From Chryseobacterium sp. Bi04 (GTDB lineage Bacteria; Bacteroidota; Bacteroidia; Flavobacteriales; Weeksellaceae), in NCBI RefSeq assembly GCF_918698085.1, contig NZ_CAKKLP010000013.1, positions 87,842 through 151,841 of the forward strand: DNA of 64,000 nucleotides, in the 5' to 3' direction. Below the pieces are notes generated by a model, which saw only the letters and a program-made list of their open reading frames with translations, searched no databases and had not been told where the DNA came from. Both the position numbers and the translations under genes were made by a program. Shown piece by piece: positions 33,100 through 41,479 of this stretch. Each line of letters opens with the position of its first letter. The stretch's first letter is position 1.

Positions 33100-33505
33100 G
33101 CAATGAGTAATAAGTAATTTTGATAGTAGGGGTTTTAATCAGATCTTTAGGGAACGAGCCAAAAACTGTCCTATTGCTATCATTAGAACACTTTCTCCAC
33201 TACCCTGTTCTGATGGCCTTTCCATAATAAGGAAACAGACAACAATTAACTACTTCTGTAGCAGCAAATTACAGAACTGTTTCAAGAGCAAGATCTGAAA
33301 AAGAAAAATTTGCTAAAATATGTATTGTTGTTGAAGAAATTGATGAAAATCAGCTTTGGCTTGAGATCATTGAAGAATTAGAATATGTAAATCCTGAAAA
33401 AATTCTATATTTAAAAACAGAATGTGAAGAATTAGTAAAAGTCATGACCAGATATAAGTTCAAACTATCACAAATTTAAATGGCATAATTTTTATTACTC
33501 ATTGC
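33100..33505. repeat. inverted-repeat-flanked segment carrying a decayed gene
   Basis: A perfect 14-bp inverted repeat, GCAATGAGTAATAA (33100-33113) and TTATTACTCATTGC (33492-33505), brackets a 0.4-kb stretch holding a broken four-helix-bundle gene. Similarity continues weakly beyond the 14 bp. The arrangement suggests a small mobile or recombination-prone cassette. No direct target duplication could be seen with confidence. Confidence 0.6.
33131..33479 (+). pseudogene. decayed four-helix-bundle (S23/IVS-type) protein gene
   Basis: The first part, in frame from 33131, reads QIFRERAKNCPIAIIRTLSP and LPCSDGLSIIRKQ, then the match jumps to the frame at 33231 and continues as LTTSVAANYRTVSRARSEKE, FAKICIVVEE and LWLEIIEELEYV to the stop at 33477-33479. 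Together this matches the four-helix bundle proteins related to S23 ribosomal intervening-sequence proteins, about 115-120 residues. A one-base shift near 33230-33240 breaks the frame and no proper ATG remains. The SVAANYR...ARSEKEF helix is the strongest family mark. It is therefore a recently decayed gene, flanked by the 14-bp inverted repeats described above. Confidence 0.75.
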
Positions 33506-33521
33506 TCATCACTTATAATAT

Positions 33522-34154
33522 ATGCACGAACAGTTCAATTTCGCCATAGAAGTACTTGGAACCATTGCCTTTTCCATGTCAGGAAGTTTTGCAGCGATGC
33601 AAAAACGGCTTGATCCGTTTGGGGTACTTATTATTGCCTTTGTTACTTCTGTAGGTGGAGGAACGGTGAGGGATCTCCTGCTGGACATCCCTGTGTTCTG
33701 GATGCATGATCTTCTCATGTGTGTATTGATCCTGATTACCAGTATATTTTCAATGGTCTTCAAATCTCTTGAAAAGAATTTTAAAGTAACCCTGTTTATC
33801 TTCGACAGCTTCGGATTGGGACTATTTACCATTATCGGAATTCAAAAAGGGCTGAATGTAGGTATTCATCCTTTGATCTGTATTGGACTGGGAACCATTA
33901 CCGGCTGCTTTGGAGGTATTATCCGGGATATTTTACTGAACAGGATTCCTTTGATTTTCAGAAAAGAAATCTATGCTACCGCCTGTATTGTAGGTGGGGC
34001 AGCATTTTTACTGATGACAAAATACACTCCGCTATCCTATACTTTTATACAGATCTTTACTATTTTACTGATCGTTGCCATCAGAACTTTTGCCGTAAAA
34101 TATCACTGGCAGATGCCTAAGTTTTATGGCTATGACCATAATTCGGAAATGTAA
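33522..34154 (+). CDS. TRIC-family (UPF0126/YicG-like) cation channel
   Basis: The 210-residue inner-membrane protein belongs to the prokaryotic TRIC family: two three-helix repeats, each with a conserved glycine-rich motif, here TSVGGGTVRDLLLDIPVFW (about 44-62) and CFGGIIRDILLNRIPLIF (about 129-146), plus a seventh helix. Bacterial TRIC proteins form trimeric monovalent cation channels. The duplicated GG(x)xRDxLL motif makes the assignment safe. The gene begins right after the inverted repeat at 33492-33505, so its promoter may lie inside that element. It is followed four bases later by a small lipoprotein gene in the same direction, presumably co-transcribed. Confidence 0.9.
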   Translation: MHEQFNFAIEVLGTIAFSMSGSFAAMQKRLDPFGVLIIAFVTSVGGGTVRDLLLDIPVFWMHDLLMCVLILITSIFSMVFKSLEKNFKVTLFIFDSFGLGLFTIIGIQKGLNVGIHPLICIGLGTITGCFGGIIRDILLNRIPLIFRKEIYATACIVGGAAFLLMTKYTPLSYTFIQIFTILLIVAIRTFAVKYHWQMPKFYGYDHNSEM

Positions 34155-34158
34155 ATTC

Positions 34159-34680
34159 ATGAAAAGCATATTTTTCATCATTTTATCCCTTTCCTTATTC
34201 TCTTGTCAGCATAAGAGTGAATTTGATTTGAATAGAGATCTTTATCAGTTCTCTGAAAAAATGGAAAATGGAGATACCATGAAAATCAAAACAGAGCTTT
34301 CAGCATGTACTTTTTTTGCATTTGAAGTATATATTTTTATCAAACAAAATGACAGTCTGTTTCTGGAAAAGTATTCTCAGATAGATACAGGGGGAAAAAG
34401 AACTCAAACGTTACCTAAAATCATTTACAAAATGAAAGCAAACGATCCGCTGTCTTTTGAAAATTATCTTAAATACCTTAATAAAGAAGATAAGCCGGAT
34501 CACAAAAGTAATTTCCCATTGGTTTCTGTTCACTATAAAAATCAGAAACGTAACTTTTACGACGATGGTCTCCGTGATAAATTTATAAAACTGGATCGCT
34601 TACTCCTTGTCAAAGAAAATATGTATCCTGCAGATACTTTTTTCATACAGGAAGCTCTACCTCCACCTCCTGGTAAGTAA
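34159..34680 (+). CDS. hypothetical lipoprotein
   Basis: The product (173 residues from the ATG at 34159) has a lipoprotein signal with lipobox SLFSC (Cys16). The mature part is mostly hydrophilic and contains strands typical of small envelope domains (FFAFEVYIFIKQND, LPKIIYKMKA, FPLVSVHYKNQKR) and a short proline-rich C-terminus (LPPPPGK). The frame extends back to 34126 inside the TRIC gene, but starting there would put a charged segment before the signal; I prefer the ATG four bases after the TRIC stop. It is probably translated from the same transcript. I do not recognise the family and no catalytic motif is visible. Confidence 0.7.
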   Translation: MKSIFFIILSLSLFSCQHKSEFDLNRDLYQFSEKMENGDTMKIKTELSACTFFAFEVYIFIKQNDSLFLEKYSQIDTGGKRTQTLPKIIYKMKANDPLSFENYLKYLNKEDKPDHKSNFPLVSVHYKNQKRNFYDDGLRDKFIKLDRLLLVKENMYPADTFFIQEALPPPPGK

Positions 34681-34686
34681 AAAAGA

Positions 34687-34708
34687 AAGTCCTGAAAAAA
34701 TCAGGACC
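34687..34708. terminator. intrinsic terminator between convergent genes
   Basis: Arms GTCCTGA (34689-34695) and TCAGGAC (34701-34707) enclose five A. The minus strand carries a good T tract, so it best terminates the TPR gene, and may also serve the lipoprotein gene. Confidence 0.7.
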
Positions 34709-34733
34709 TTTATATGGTATAAGAGAAAATCAA

Positions 34734-35300
34734 TTAGAATTTTCCTCTTTGTCTCATATTTGGATTATGCATATGCTTTTGCATAGTAGGCATTTTCAAC
34801 TGATCTTTCATCATTTTGATTTGATCTGTCATCATTCCTGCACTGTCTAATCTTTTTGCTTCTTCCAACAATTTCTGGCCTTCCTGCCTTCTTCCTTTAG
34901 AGATAGCAGATGCCGCAAGATTTAAAGTAGCCATGGCTCTGTCATGCTTCATATTCAAACCATACTCCAATGCTTTTTTCATCAAAGGTTCTACTTTTGT
35001 AGGATGATCCTGAGCTTGCGTTAATCCTAATAAATAATGGAAATATCCATATTGGGATTTGTGAAGCTGTGCCTGATAGTTGGTAATCTTAGTCAGCCAT
35101 TCTGCAGCTTTTTCCATATTCTGCTTTCTCAATTGCCAGAAAGCCAAAAGGATATATTCATTTTTAAAGAAAAGTAAGATCGGAAATGCTGCAAGAAGAA
35201 AAACAACAATACCCCAGCCTAGGTTTCTTGTAAAAAACATCATATAAACTCCTGTAAGGATAAGAAGAGCTGCTATTACAATTTTTATGTATTTATTCAT
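34734..35300 (-). CDS. small membrane protein with TPR-like repeats
   Basis: The 188-residue protein starts with two hydrophobic segments (about 7-23 and 29-45, IVIAALLILTGVYMMFF and IVVFLLAAFPILLFF), giving a helical hairpin in the inner membrane. A cytoplasmic part of helix pairs fits tetratricopeptide repeats: KAAEWLTKITNYQAQLHK, FHYLLGLTQAQDHP, VEPLMKKALEYGLNM and ATLNLAASAISKGRRQEGQ. The C-terminus is Met/Gln/Lys-rich (MPTMQKHMHNPNMRQRGKF). TPR repeats usually hold partner proteins; the partner is unknown. The gene is transcribed alone from the AT-rich region shared with folA and ends at the 34687-34708 hairpin. Confidence 0.75.
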   Translation of the reverse strand: MNKYIKIVIAALLILTGVYMMFFTRNLGWGIVVFLLAAFPILLFFKNEYILLAFWQLRKQNMEKAAEWLTKITNYQAQLHKSQYGYFHYLLGLTQAQDHPTKVEPLMKKALEYGLNMKHDRAMATLNLAASAISKGRRQEGQKLLEEAKRLDSAGMMTDQIKMMKDQLKMPTMQKHMHNPNMRQRGKF

Positions 35301-35331
35301 TATTAAATTTTAGAAGTGCAAAGATAATAAA

Positions 35332-35460
35332 TTTAAGGTTTAGAGTTTAAGGTTTAGAGTCCAAAAAGCCAATTATGAATTGTCAAGACGCTTAGTCTGT
35401 CTATTTTTATAGAAGTCAAAGACATTCACTATTCATTTGCGAAGCAAAAACTGACTGCTA
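35332..35460. repeat. 14-bp tandem duplication and a degenerate single copy of the 14.6-15.2 kb repeat unit
   Basis: TTTAAGGTTTAGAG occurs twice in direct succession (35332-35345 and 35346-35359). It is followed by AATTATGAATTGTCAA and, further on, CACTATTCATTTGCGAAGC, which match in order the AATTGTGAATCGTCAA and CACTATTCACTGGCAAAG parts of the unit in the 14591-15184 element. It therefore looks like a solitary, decayed member of the same repeat family. No coding potential. Confidence 0.55.
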
Positions 35461-35464
35461 ATGT

Positions 35465-35968
35465 TTAGTCTTCCTCTTTGGTCTTTATTTTCTCAAATGT
35501 CTGAAAGCAGAAATCATAGGCGTTTTTTTCATCTTTCTCATGACAGATTTCACTGGTCTTTTTCCAGATCTTCCCATCAATTTTCGGAAAAAATGTATCA
35601 GCCTTCAGATCAGCTTTCACTAAGGTTACTTCAAGTTTATCTACAGCATCCATCGTCTGCTCATACATATTACCTCCCCCAATAATAAAAACTTCCTCAT
35701 CTATTTTTTTAGCAAATTTCACCGCTTCCTTAATACTGCCCACAATAAGAATGCCTTCTTCAAACCAATCTTTCTTTCTTGAAACAACAATATTGGTACG
35801 GTTAGGAAGAGGCTTCCCAATACTTTCATATGTTTTTCTTCCCATAATAATCGGATGCCCCGAGGTAAGATCTTTAAAATGTTTTAAATCTGTAGGAAGA
35901 TGCCAAAGTAACTGGTTTTCAAAACCAATTTCATTTTTCTCTCCCATTGCCACCACTATTGTTGTCAT
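35465..35968 (-). CDS. folA: dihydrofolate reductase
   Basis: FolA reduces dihydrofolate to tetrahydrofolate with NADPH. The 167-residue protein has the substrate-binding start VVAMGEKNEIGFENQLLWHLP, the cofactor motif IIMGRKTYESIGKPLPNR, the EEVFIIGGGNMY stretch, and the C-terminal FCFQTFEK strand. Length is normal and the conserved Trp and acidic residue (LKHF region) are intact. It is divergent from lemA and stands alone between the repeat at 35332-35460 and the lemA promoter. Its GC content and codon use look like those of the neighbouring core genes. Confidence 0.95.
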   Translation of the reverse strand: MTTIVVAMGEKNEIGFENQLLWHLPTDLKHFKDLTSGHPIIMGRKTYESIGKPLPNRTNIVVSRKKDWFEEGILIVGSIKEAVKFAKKIDEEVFIIGGGNMYEQTMDAVDKLEVTLVKADLKADTFFPKIDGKIWKKTSEICHEKDEKNAYDFCFQTFEKIKTKEED

Positions 35969-36003
35969 TCAAATAATTTTCTGCAAAATTAGCACATAAT
36001 TTG

Positions 36004-36011
36004 TATATTTG
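36004..36011 (+). promoter_or_regulatory. -7 promoter box of the lemA operon
   Basis: TATATTTG fits TAnnTTTG and lies 33 bp before the lemA ATG. It is followed by an A-rich leader, the kind of sequence that replaces a Shine-Dalgarno in Bacteroidota. Confidence 0.45.
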
Positions 36012-36043
36012 ATTAGCACAAAAAATTAAAAAAAAAATAAACT

Positions 36044-36649
36044 ATGAAAAATAAAGGATGTCTGGGCGCCGGAACTATTGGTATTGCCCTCCTTGTTATT
36101 GTTGCAATCCTATTCTTTTGGGGAAAAAGCGGATATAATAACTTCGTAACCAAAGAACAGACGGTGAACACAAAATGGTCTAATATAGAGACCGTATATC
36201 AGAAAAGAGCCAATCTTATCCCTAACCTGGAAAGAACGGTTAAGTCTTATTCAAAATTTGAACAGGAAACGTTAACACAAGTGGTTGAAGCACGTTCCAA
36301 AGCAACTTCCATCAATGTTGACCCTACAAATATGACAGATGCTGACATTGCTAAATTCCAGGCTGCACAAGGAGAATTATCTGGAGCTTTAAGCCGATTG
36401 ATGGCTGTTGTGGAGTCTTATCCAAATTTAAAAGCAGACCAGCAGTATATCAACTTCCAAAGAGAATATACCGCTATTGAAAACAGTATCAGAACAGAAA
36501 CTGTATATTACAACGAGGCTGCGCAGGATTACAACACCTCCATCAAAACTTTCCCCAATAATATTTTGGCGAATTTTACCAACTTTAAAGAAAAACCTTA
36601 TTTCAAAGCTGAAGCAGGAGCTCAAAAAGCACCTGAGGTATTCAAATAA
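36044..36649 (+). CDS. lemA: LemA family protein
   Basis: The 201-residue protein has one N-terminal membrane segment (about 10-26, GTIGIALLVIVAILFFW) and then the LemA coiled-coil domain: YNNFVTKEQTVNTKWSNIE, YQKRANLIPNLERTV, SYPNLKADQQYINFQ, IRTETVYYNEAAQDYN. The N-in membrane anchor with an extracytoplasmic helical bundle is normal for LemA. The family has no proven enzymatic function; in bacteria it recurs next to TPM-domain proteins, as here. The stop overlaps the next gene's ATG (TAATG), indicating translational coupling in a lemA-TPM-TPM operon. Confidence 0.92.
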   Translation: MKNKGCLGAGTIGIALLVIVAILFFWGKSGYNNFVTKEQTVNTKWSNIETVYQKRANLIPNLERTVKSYSKFEQETLTQVVEARSKATSINVDPTNMTDADIAKFQAAQGELSGALSRLMAVVESYPNLKADQQYINFQREYTAIENSIRTETVYYNEAAQDYNTSIKTFPNNILANFTNFKEKPYFKAEAGAQKAPEVFK

Positions 36650-37077
36650 TGAGTAATTTCCTTACAAATCAACAAATCGCTTCCCTTGTGGAAGCGATTC
36701 AGTCAGCAGAAGATCATTCTACAGGCGAAATAAGAGTGCATATAGACTCCAATACGGAAGAACGGAATGCAAAAACTGCATTTGAGGTATTCAAAGAGCT
36801 TTGTATGGATAAAACAGCTGACAGAAACGCCGTGCTTTTTCATATCAATTTCGAACAAAAATATCTGACCATTATCGGAGATATCGGGATACATGAAAAG
36901 GTACAGCAGTCTTACTGGGATCATTTGCATGACTATGTAACCTCTGAATTTGCCAAAGGAAATTATCACCAGGCGCTAAAAAGTGCCATCCTGGAAACAG
37001 GCCTTGAACTCAAAAAATATTTTCCTGTGGAAGGAGAAAACCCAAACCAACTCCCGAATGAAATTACGTTCTCTTAA
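36649..37077 (+). CDS. cytoplasmic TPM domain protein
   Basis: The 142-residue protein is a short TPM domain: IASLVEAIQSAEDHSTGEIRV, RNAVLFHINFEQKYLTIIGD and GIHEKVQQSYWDHLHDYV. TPM domains are called thylakoid-membrane phosphatases from a plant founder; in bacteria the activity is unproven. No signal peptide or membrane segment is present, unlike the next gene, which has a signal peptide. It is coupled to lemA by a one-base overlap and overlaps the start of the following TPM gene by 20 bases, so the three are made from one transcript and probably act together at the envelope. Confidence 0.88.
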   Translation: MSNFLTNQQIASLVEAIQSAEDHSTGEIRVHIDSNTEERNAKTAFEVFKELCMDKTADRNAVLFHINFEQKYLTIIGDIGIHEKVQQSYWDHLHDYVTSEFAKGNYHQALKSAILETGLELKKYFPVEGENPNQLPNEITFS

Positions 37078-37876
37078 AATAGTATTTTCATTTTTATTGA
37101 TCTGCTTTTACAGTTTTGTATCAGCACAATATACTGTTCCTGAAAAGCCGGCAGTGCTATATCCGGTTTTTGATGAAGCCGGACTGCTCTCCCAGCAGGA
37201 GAAGGATGAGCTTAATAATAAGCTGATCAAATTTGCGGATTCTACCTCAACGGAAATTGAAGTCATAATCATCAAGTCTACCAAAGGAGAAGATGTGAAC
37301 TTTTTGGCCACCATGTTTGGTCAGAAATGGAAAATCGGAAAAAAAGGAGTAGATAATGGAGTGGTTTTCCTGGTGGCTACAGAAGACAGAACAATGTCTA
37401 TCCAGCAGGGAAGAGCAGTAGAGCAATATCTCACAGCTTCAGTAGCAGGACAGATTCTGGATTATATTGTGACACCCAATTTCCGGAAAGGACTTTGGTA
37501 TGAAGGTATCAACCGTGGTACCTCAGCCATTATGGAAGCTGTTCAGGGGAAATTTAAACCTGAAGAAACAACAGCCCCTTCCGGTAATGGAAGTGCATTT
37601 AAAATCCTCCTCATTGCTTTTGTCATTTTCATCATTATTGCCATTCTCTTTGGTAACAGAGGTGGTGGCCCCGGCAGAGGCAACAACGATGACGATGATG
37701 ACGTTATCATCACAAGAAGAGGACGCAGAAACTATCCTGGTGGATTCTTCCCATTCCCTGGAAGTTTTGGTGGCGGAGGCTTCGGTGGTGGAAGTTCCGG
37801 CGGAGGTGGCGGTGGATTTGGAGGCTTCGGCGGTGGCGGAAGCTTTGGAGGCGGTGGTGCATCCGGTGGATGGTAA
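37058..37876 (+). CDS. exported TPM domain protein (YgcG-like) with membrane anchor and Gly-rich tail
   Basis: Start chosen at the ATG at 37058 (MKLRSLKIVFSFLLICFYSFVSAQ), which gives a clear signal peptide; a start further upstream at 36983 would lack one. The mature 250 residues contain the TPM domain (VFDEAGLLSQQEKDELN, TEIEVIIIKSTKGED, NGVVFLVATEDRTMSI), a membrane segment near residues 187-203 (FKILLIAFVIFIIIAIL), an acidic Asp run with Arg-rich flank, and a Gly/Ser/Phe-rich tail ending GGGGASGGW. This signal-TPM-TM-Gly layout is the YgcG type. The protein faces the periplasm and is the last gene of the lemA-TPM-TPM operon. Confidence 0.9.
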   Translation: MKLRSLKIVFSFLLICFYSFVSAQYTVPEKPAVLYPVFDEAGLLSQQEKDELNNKLIKFADSTSTEIEVIIIKSTKGEDVNFLATMFGQKWKIGKKGVDNGVVFLVATEDRTMSIQQGRAVEQYLTASVAGQILDYIVTPNFRKGLWYEGINRGTSAIMEAVQGKFKPEETTAPSGNGSAFKILLIAFVIFIIIAILFGNRGGGPGRGNNDDDDDVIITRRGRRNYPGGFFPFPGSFGGGGFGGGSSGGGGGGFGGFGGGGSFGGGGASGGW

Positions 37877-38073
37877 TTTTAATCCAGAAACAATAGATAG
37901 AAACAGATCAGGTCATAAAGGCCTGATTTTTTTGTTTAAAAACTCAAAATATTATTGTTTTATTGATTTTTATAAGCACTAAACCACATTTTACATATTA
38001 AAAAATTAATAAATCCAACTAAAACCTACCTTTTATCCAATATTTTTTCACTATATTTACTGAAAACAGGATT

Positions 38074-38595
38074 ATGAAGAAGACGCTGGTAATATTTGCT
38101 CATCCCTATCTGGAGCACTCTAATTCGAATGTAGAGCTGATCAATTTCTACGTTCGCCACCAGCATTATACCTTAAGAGATCTTTATGAAGAATATCCTG
38201 ATTTTCATATCGCAGCCTTCAGAGAAAGGAAACGTCTTGCCAATTATGACAGGTTTGTCTTTCAGTTCCCACTGATATGGTTTGGAATGCCTCCTTTATT
38301 AAGATTATGGATTGATGAAGTCTTCGATCGAGACTGGCTTCAGCCGGGAAAAAACAATCCTTTAGAAAATAAAGAAGTTTACATTCTGATCACTACCGGC
38401 GGAAAGGAAAGATCTTTCAGCAAAACAGGAACGTACGAATACACCATTGATGAGCTTATCAGCGGACTGATTGTTTCTTTAAAGGTCTTTAAAGCAGATA
38501 TAAAGCATATTAAGATTGTTTACGAAGCCAATAAGCTATCAAAAAAAGAAATCATTTTACATAAAAAAGAATTTACAGAACTTCTCAACCAATAG
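38074..38595 (+). CDS. KefG/KefF-type NAD(P)H quinone oxidoreductase
   Basis: This 173-residue flavodoxin-fold protein has TLVIFAHPYLEHSNSN at the N-terminus, the FQFPLIWFGMPPLLRLWIDEV stretch and LITTGGKERSF, all typical of the modulator-of-drug-activity/KefF family that binds FMN or FAD and reduces quinones. In E. coli KefF and KefG bind and activate the glutathione-gated K+ efflux antiporters KefC and KefB. The antiporter gene starts three bases after its stop here, so the same partnership is likely. The gating ligand is probably different, since Bacteroidota mostly lack glutathione; that is inference. Confidence 0.88.
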   Translation: MKKTLVIFAHPYLEHSNSNVELINFYVRHQHYTLRDLYEEYPDFHIAAFRERKRLANYDRFVFQFPLIWFGMPPLLRLWIDEVFDRDWLQPGKNNPLENKEVYILITTGGKERSFSKTGTYEYTIDELISGLIVSLKVFKADIKHIKIVYEANKLSKKEIILHKKEFTELLNQ

Positions 38596-38598
38596 AAT

Positions 38599-40485
38599 AT
38601 GGAATCCAGCTTAGCAATGAACACATTACTTTTTCTGGGTGTAGCTATTATTATGGTTCCACTGGCCAGAAAATTCGGTCTGAGTTCTGTGATCGGTTAT
38701 ATTTTAGGGGGGATCATCATTGGCCCTTATGTCCTCAGGCTTACAGGAAATAATGTAAATGATATTATGCACGCCAGTGAGTTTGGGGTGATCATGCTCT
38801 TATTTCTGGTAGGACTTGAGCTGGAGCCGCGAAAATTTTGGGAGATGCGTAAGAAAATCATGGGCCTGGGTCTCACCCAAATGGCACTTACAATTTCCTT
38901 ACTTGTTCTGATATTCATCAGTGTGGGATGGAGAGTAGATAAGGCCGTAGCCGTGGCCATGTGTTTTGCCCTGTCTTCTACAGCAATTGTACTACAGACT
39001 TTACAGGAAAAAAACAACTTTAAAACAACAGCAGGGGAAGCTTCATTCTCTACATTGTTATTTCAGGATATTTCTGTGATCCCTATTCTGGCTATACTTC
39101 CCATCATTGCCAACTACAAAGCGAAACATCATGATAATGAAATTCAGATTCTGATTCAAAAGCTTCCGGAGTGGCTTCAGGCGGGAACAGTGATTATAGG
39201 GGTTGCCTTGCTTATTTTATTAGGAAGATATGTATTTGTTCCTTTTTTACGCTATGTTTCAAAATCAGGAATGACAGAACTCTTAACTGCCTCTTCCTTA
39301 TTTTTAGTGATTGGCGTTTCTGAGCTGATGATCGTTATCGGTCTGTCTCCGGCATTGGGAGCCTTTCTTGCCGGAGTAATGCTGGCCAACAGTGAATTCC
39401 GTCATGAGCTTGAAGCACAGATCAATCCTTTTAAAGGACTTTTACTGGCTGTATTTTTTGTGAGTGTAGGCTCCACCATCAATTTTAATATTATCCAGCA
39501 GGATCCTTTATTTATATTTAGTACCGTCTTTGCAGTGGTAACGGTAAAATTTATCGTTTTATATGCTATTGGAAAATTTTTCAGAATAGATACTCCACAA
39601 AGCCTTTTCTATGCGTTTGCACTTTCCCAGGTGGGAGAATTTGCCTTTGTCCTGATCAATTACGCTTCTGATCTTTATCTTTTAAGCCCTGAGCTGAATG
39701 CACAATTAATGGCTGTCACAGCAATTACCATGTGCATCACTCCTATTCTTCTTATTGTTAATGATAAGTTTATTACCCCCAGATTTATTAAAGAAATTCC
39801 TGAGGAAGAACATGATTTCAATATTCTGGACAGTGAGGTGGCCCAAAAGAAAATTATTATTGTAGGTTTTGGGCATTTTGGAAGTACGGTGGGGCGTCTT
39901 TTAAAAGCAAACAAAATGTCAGCAACAGTTCTGGACAGGGATTCAGACCGTGTAAAGCTGCTGAGAAGCTATGGTTTTAAAGTATATTATGGTGATGCTA
40001 CCAGAATTCCTATTTTAAGGGCAGCCGGTATTGAAGATGCCGAAATTTTAATTTTATGCCTGGATGATCCTGATGACAATAAATTCATTGCCGAGCTTGT
40101 ACGTGAGCATTATCCGGCAGTGAAAATTTTTGTGAGGGCAAAAAACAGAATTGATGCTTATAATTACCTCAATAACGGAATCAATCATATCTATCGTGAA
40201 ACATTAGGTACCGCTGTTGATATGGCTGTAGACGTACTTCATGAAGCAGGTATGAGAAAATATGCTGCCAGACGTCTTGGCCAAAGGTTTATGGCCATTG
40301 ATAAGGCTTCTATCAGAAAGCTTGCAAGGGCAAAGGATGATGACGATATTGCCTTATTTACAACAAAAGAAATCCTCCAGCGAGAGGAGGAATTATTGGC
40401 TTATGACAATCTTAATTTTGATAATAAAAACTGGGAAGGATCCTCATCTGCTGAGGAAGAAGATGAGGAAGAATCCCAGGATTAA
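38599..40485 (+). CDS. KefB/KefC-type monovalent cation:proton antiporter (CPA2)
   Basis: The 628-residue protein has about 12 membrane segments in the first 390 residues with CPA2 motifs (GYILGGIIIGPYVL, FLVGLELEP, ALSSTAIVLQTL, SPALGAFLAGVMLANSEF) and then a cytosolic Rossmann-type RCK/TrkA-N domain starting IIIVGFGHFGSTVGRLLK near residue 422. A C-terminal Glu/Asp-rich tail ends EEDEEESQD. It should exchange K+ or Na+ for H+, with the RCK domain and the adjacent KefG-like flavoprotein as regulators. The gene is two-in-operon with that flavoprotein and convergent, one base apart, with the GIN-domain gene; no terminator is visible between them. Confidence 0.93.
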   Translation: MESSLAMNTLLFLGVAIIMVPLARKFGLSSVIGYILGGIIIGPYVLRLTGNNVNDIMHASEFGVIMLLFLVGLELEPRKFWEMRKKIMGLGLTQMALTISLLVLIFISVGWRVDKAVAVAMCFALSSTAIVLQTLQEKNNFKTTAGEASFSTLLFQDISVIPILAILPIIANYKAKHHDNEIQILIQKLPEWLQAGTVIIGVALLILLGRYVFVPFLRYVSKSGMTELLTASSLFLVIGVSELMIVIGLSPALGAFLAGVMLANSEFRHELEAQINPFKGLLLAVFFVSVGSTINFNIIQQDPLFIFSTVFAVVTVKFIVLYAIGKFFRIDTPQSLFYAFALSQVGEFAFVLINYASDLYLLSPELNAQLMAVTAITMCITPILLIVNDKFITPRFIKEIPEEEHDFNILDSEVAQKKIIIVGFGHFGSTVGRLLKANKMSATVLDRDSDRVKLLRSYGFKVYYGDATRIPILRAAGIEDAEILILCLDDPDDNKFIAELVREHYPAVKIFVRAKNRIDAYNYLNNGINHIYRETLGTAVDMAVDVLHEAGMRKYAARRLGQRFMAIDKASIRKLARAKDDDDIALFTTKEILQREEELLAYDNLNFDNKNWEGSSSAEEEDEEESQD

Positions 40486-40486
40486 T

Positions 40487-41302
40487 CTAGTGAATATTTA
40501 CGCTTCCGCCACTGCTTTCTTCTTTAGTAACATTGCTTAGTTCGCCTTTTTTAGCAATATCAACACTTCCACCTGATGAAGCACTTGCTTTAACACTTGT
40601 AACAGCACTAATCTCAACGCTTGCTCCACTGGAAGCTTCAGCTTCTACATTATCTGCAATCACATTTTTTGCTGATATACTGCTTCCTGAAGAAGAATTG
40701 ATATCTGCATGCTTAGCTTTACCTGAAATATCGATACTTGATCCTGAAGAAGATTCTATATCAAGGTTTACAGCCCATATTTTTCCATTAAAATTACTGC
40801 TGCTGCCTGCTGTAATTTCAAAATCATTAGCCTCCAGATCCCCGGAGATACTGGCAGCACTTGATATCTCAATATCTGTTTTTTCCTGAGTAAATTTATC
40901 CTTCACCACTATTTTTGCAGCTGATCCTGCAATCAGTTTTGTAAAGTCTTTGGTATAAATTTTAGCTGTCACCTTATTGATATTCATCACTCTGATGCCG
41001 GGTTTATAATGAATATGAAGCTTTCCGCCTTCATTATCTACAAGAATCTCATTAATGATACTTTGAGGAGCTGAAATAACAACTTTCTCTGTTTCAGATT
41101 TTATCACCTCAGCATCAATCGCCTGAGAAACCTGAATTTCATCAAAATCACCATTAAATTCTTTCTGCTGTACCGGTCCGCTTTCTTTATTGATCACCTT
41201 ATCTACCCAATCGCCTTTTTCTCTGTTCTTTTTCTCATGTCTTTCATTACATGAGGCCAATACCACTAAGGCGGAAAAAATAAAAAGAGTTCTTTTTTTC
41301 AT
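40487..41302 (-). CDS. GIN domain (DUF2807) lipoprotein
   Basis: The 271-residue lipoprotein (lipobox VLASC, Cys18) has a charged tether and then a DUF2807/GIN domain: QQKEFNGDFDEIQVSQAID, TAKIYTKDFTKLIAGSAAKI, and a repetitive parallel-beta stretch with a Ser-rich repeat every 18-20 residues (SGSSIDISGKAK, SGSSISAKNV, SGASVEISAV, SGGSVDIAKKG, SGGSVNIH). The repeats fit a beta-helix-like fold on the outer membrane. The family, sometimes called head GIN or auto-transporter adhesin-like, has no known activity. It is transcribed from the repeat-rich gap to its right and ends one base from the antiporter gene. Confidence 0.85.
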   Translation of the reverse strand: MKKRTLFIFSALVVLASCNERHEKKNREKGDWVDKVINKESGPVQQKEFNGDFDEIQVSQAIDAEVIKSETEKVVISAPQSIINEILVDNEGGKLHIHYKPGIRVMNINKVTAKIYTKDFTKLIAGSAAKIVVKDKFTQEKTDIEISSAASISGDLEANDFEITAGSSSNFNGKIWAVNLDIESSSGSSIDISGKAKHADINSSSGSSISAKNVIADNVEAEASSGASVEISAVTSVKASASSGGSVDIAKKGELSNVTKEESSGGSVNIH

Positions 41303-41479
41303 GTTTATTTATTTTTATAGATTATTATTTCGATCGTATTATTTAACAACAACTAAATTATGAAAAATATTACATCTTCTTTAAAATCCTGTGATTAACC
41401 ACTCTCCAAATTATTAATAAATGAGTTTATTTTACCAATTGTTTAATTACCTTTTATTTAGAAAAACTGTTTACACTTT

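Noticed and set aside
37500..37982. 160-codon Val/Ala/Glu-rich frame overlapping the exported TPM gene
   Set aside because: It is the frame shadow of the Gly-rich tail of the TPM protein (GGN repeats read one base off).
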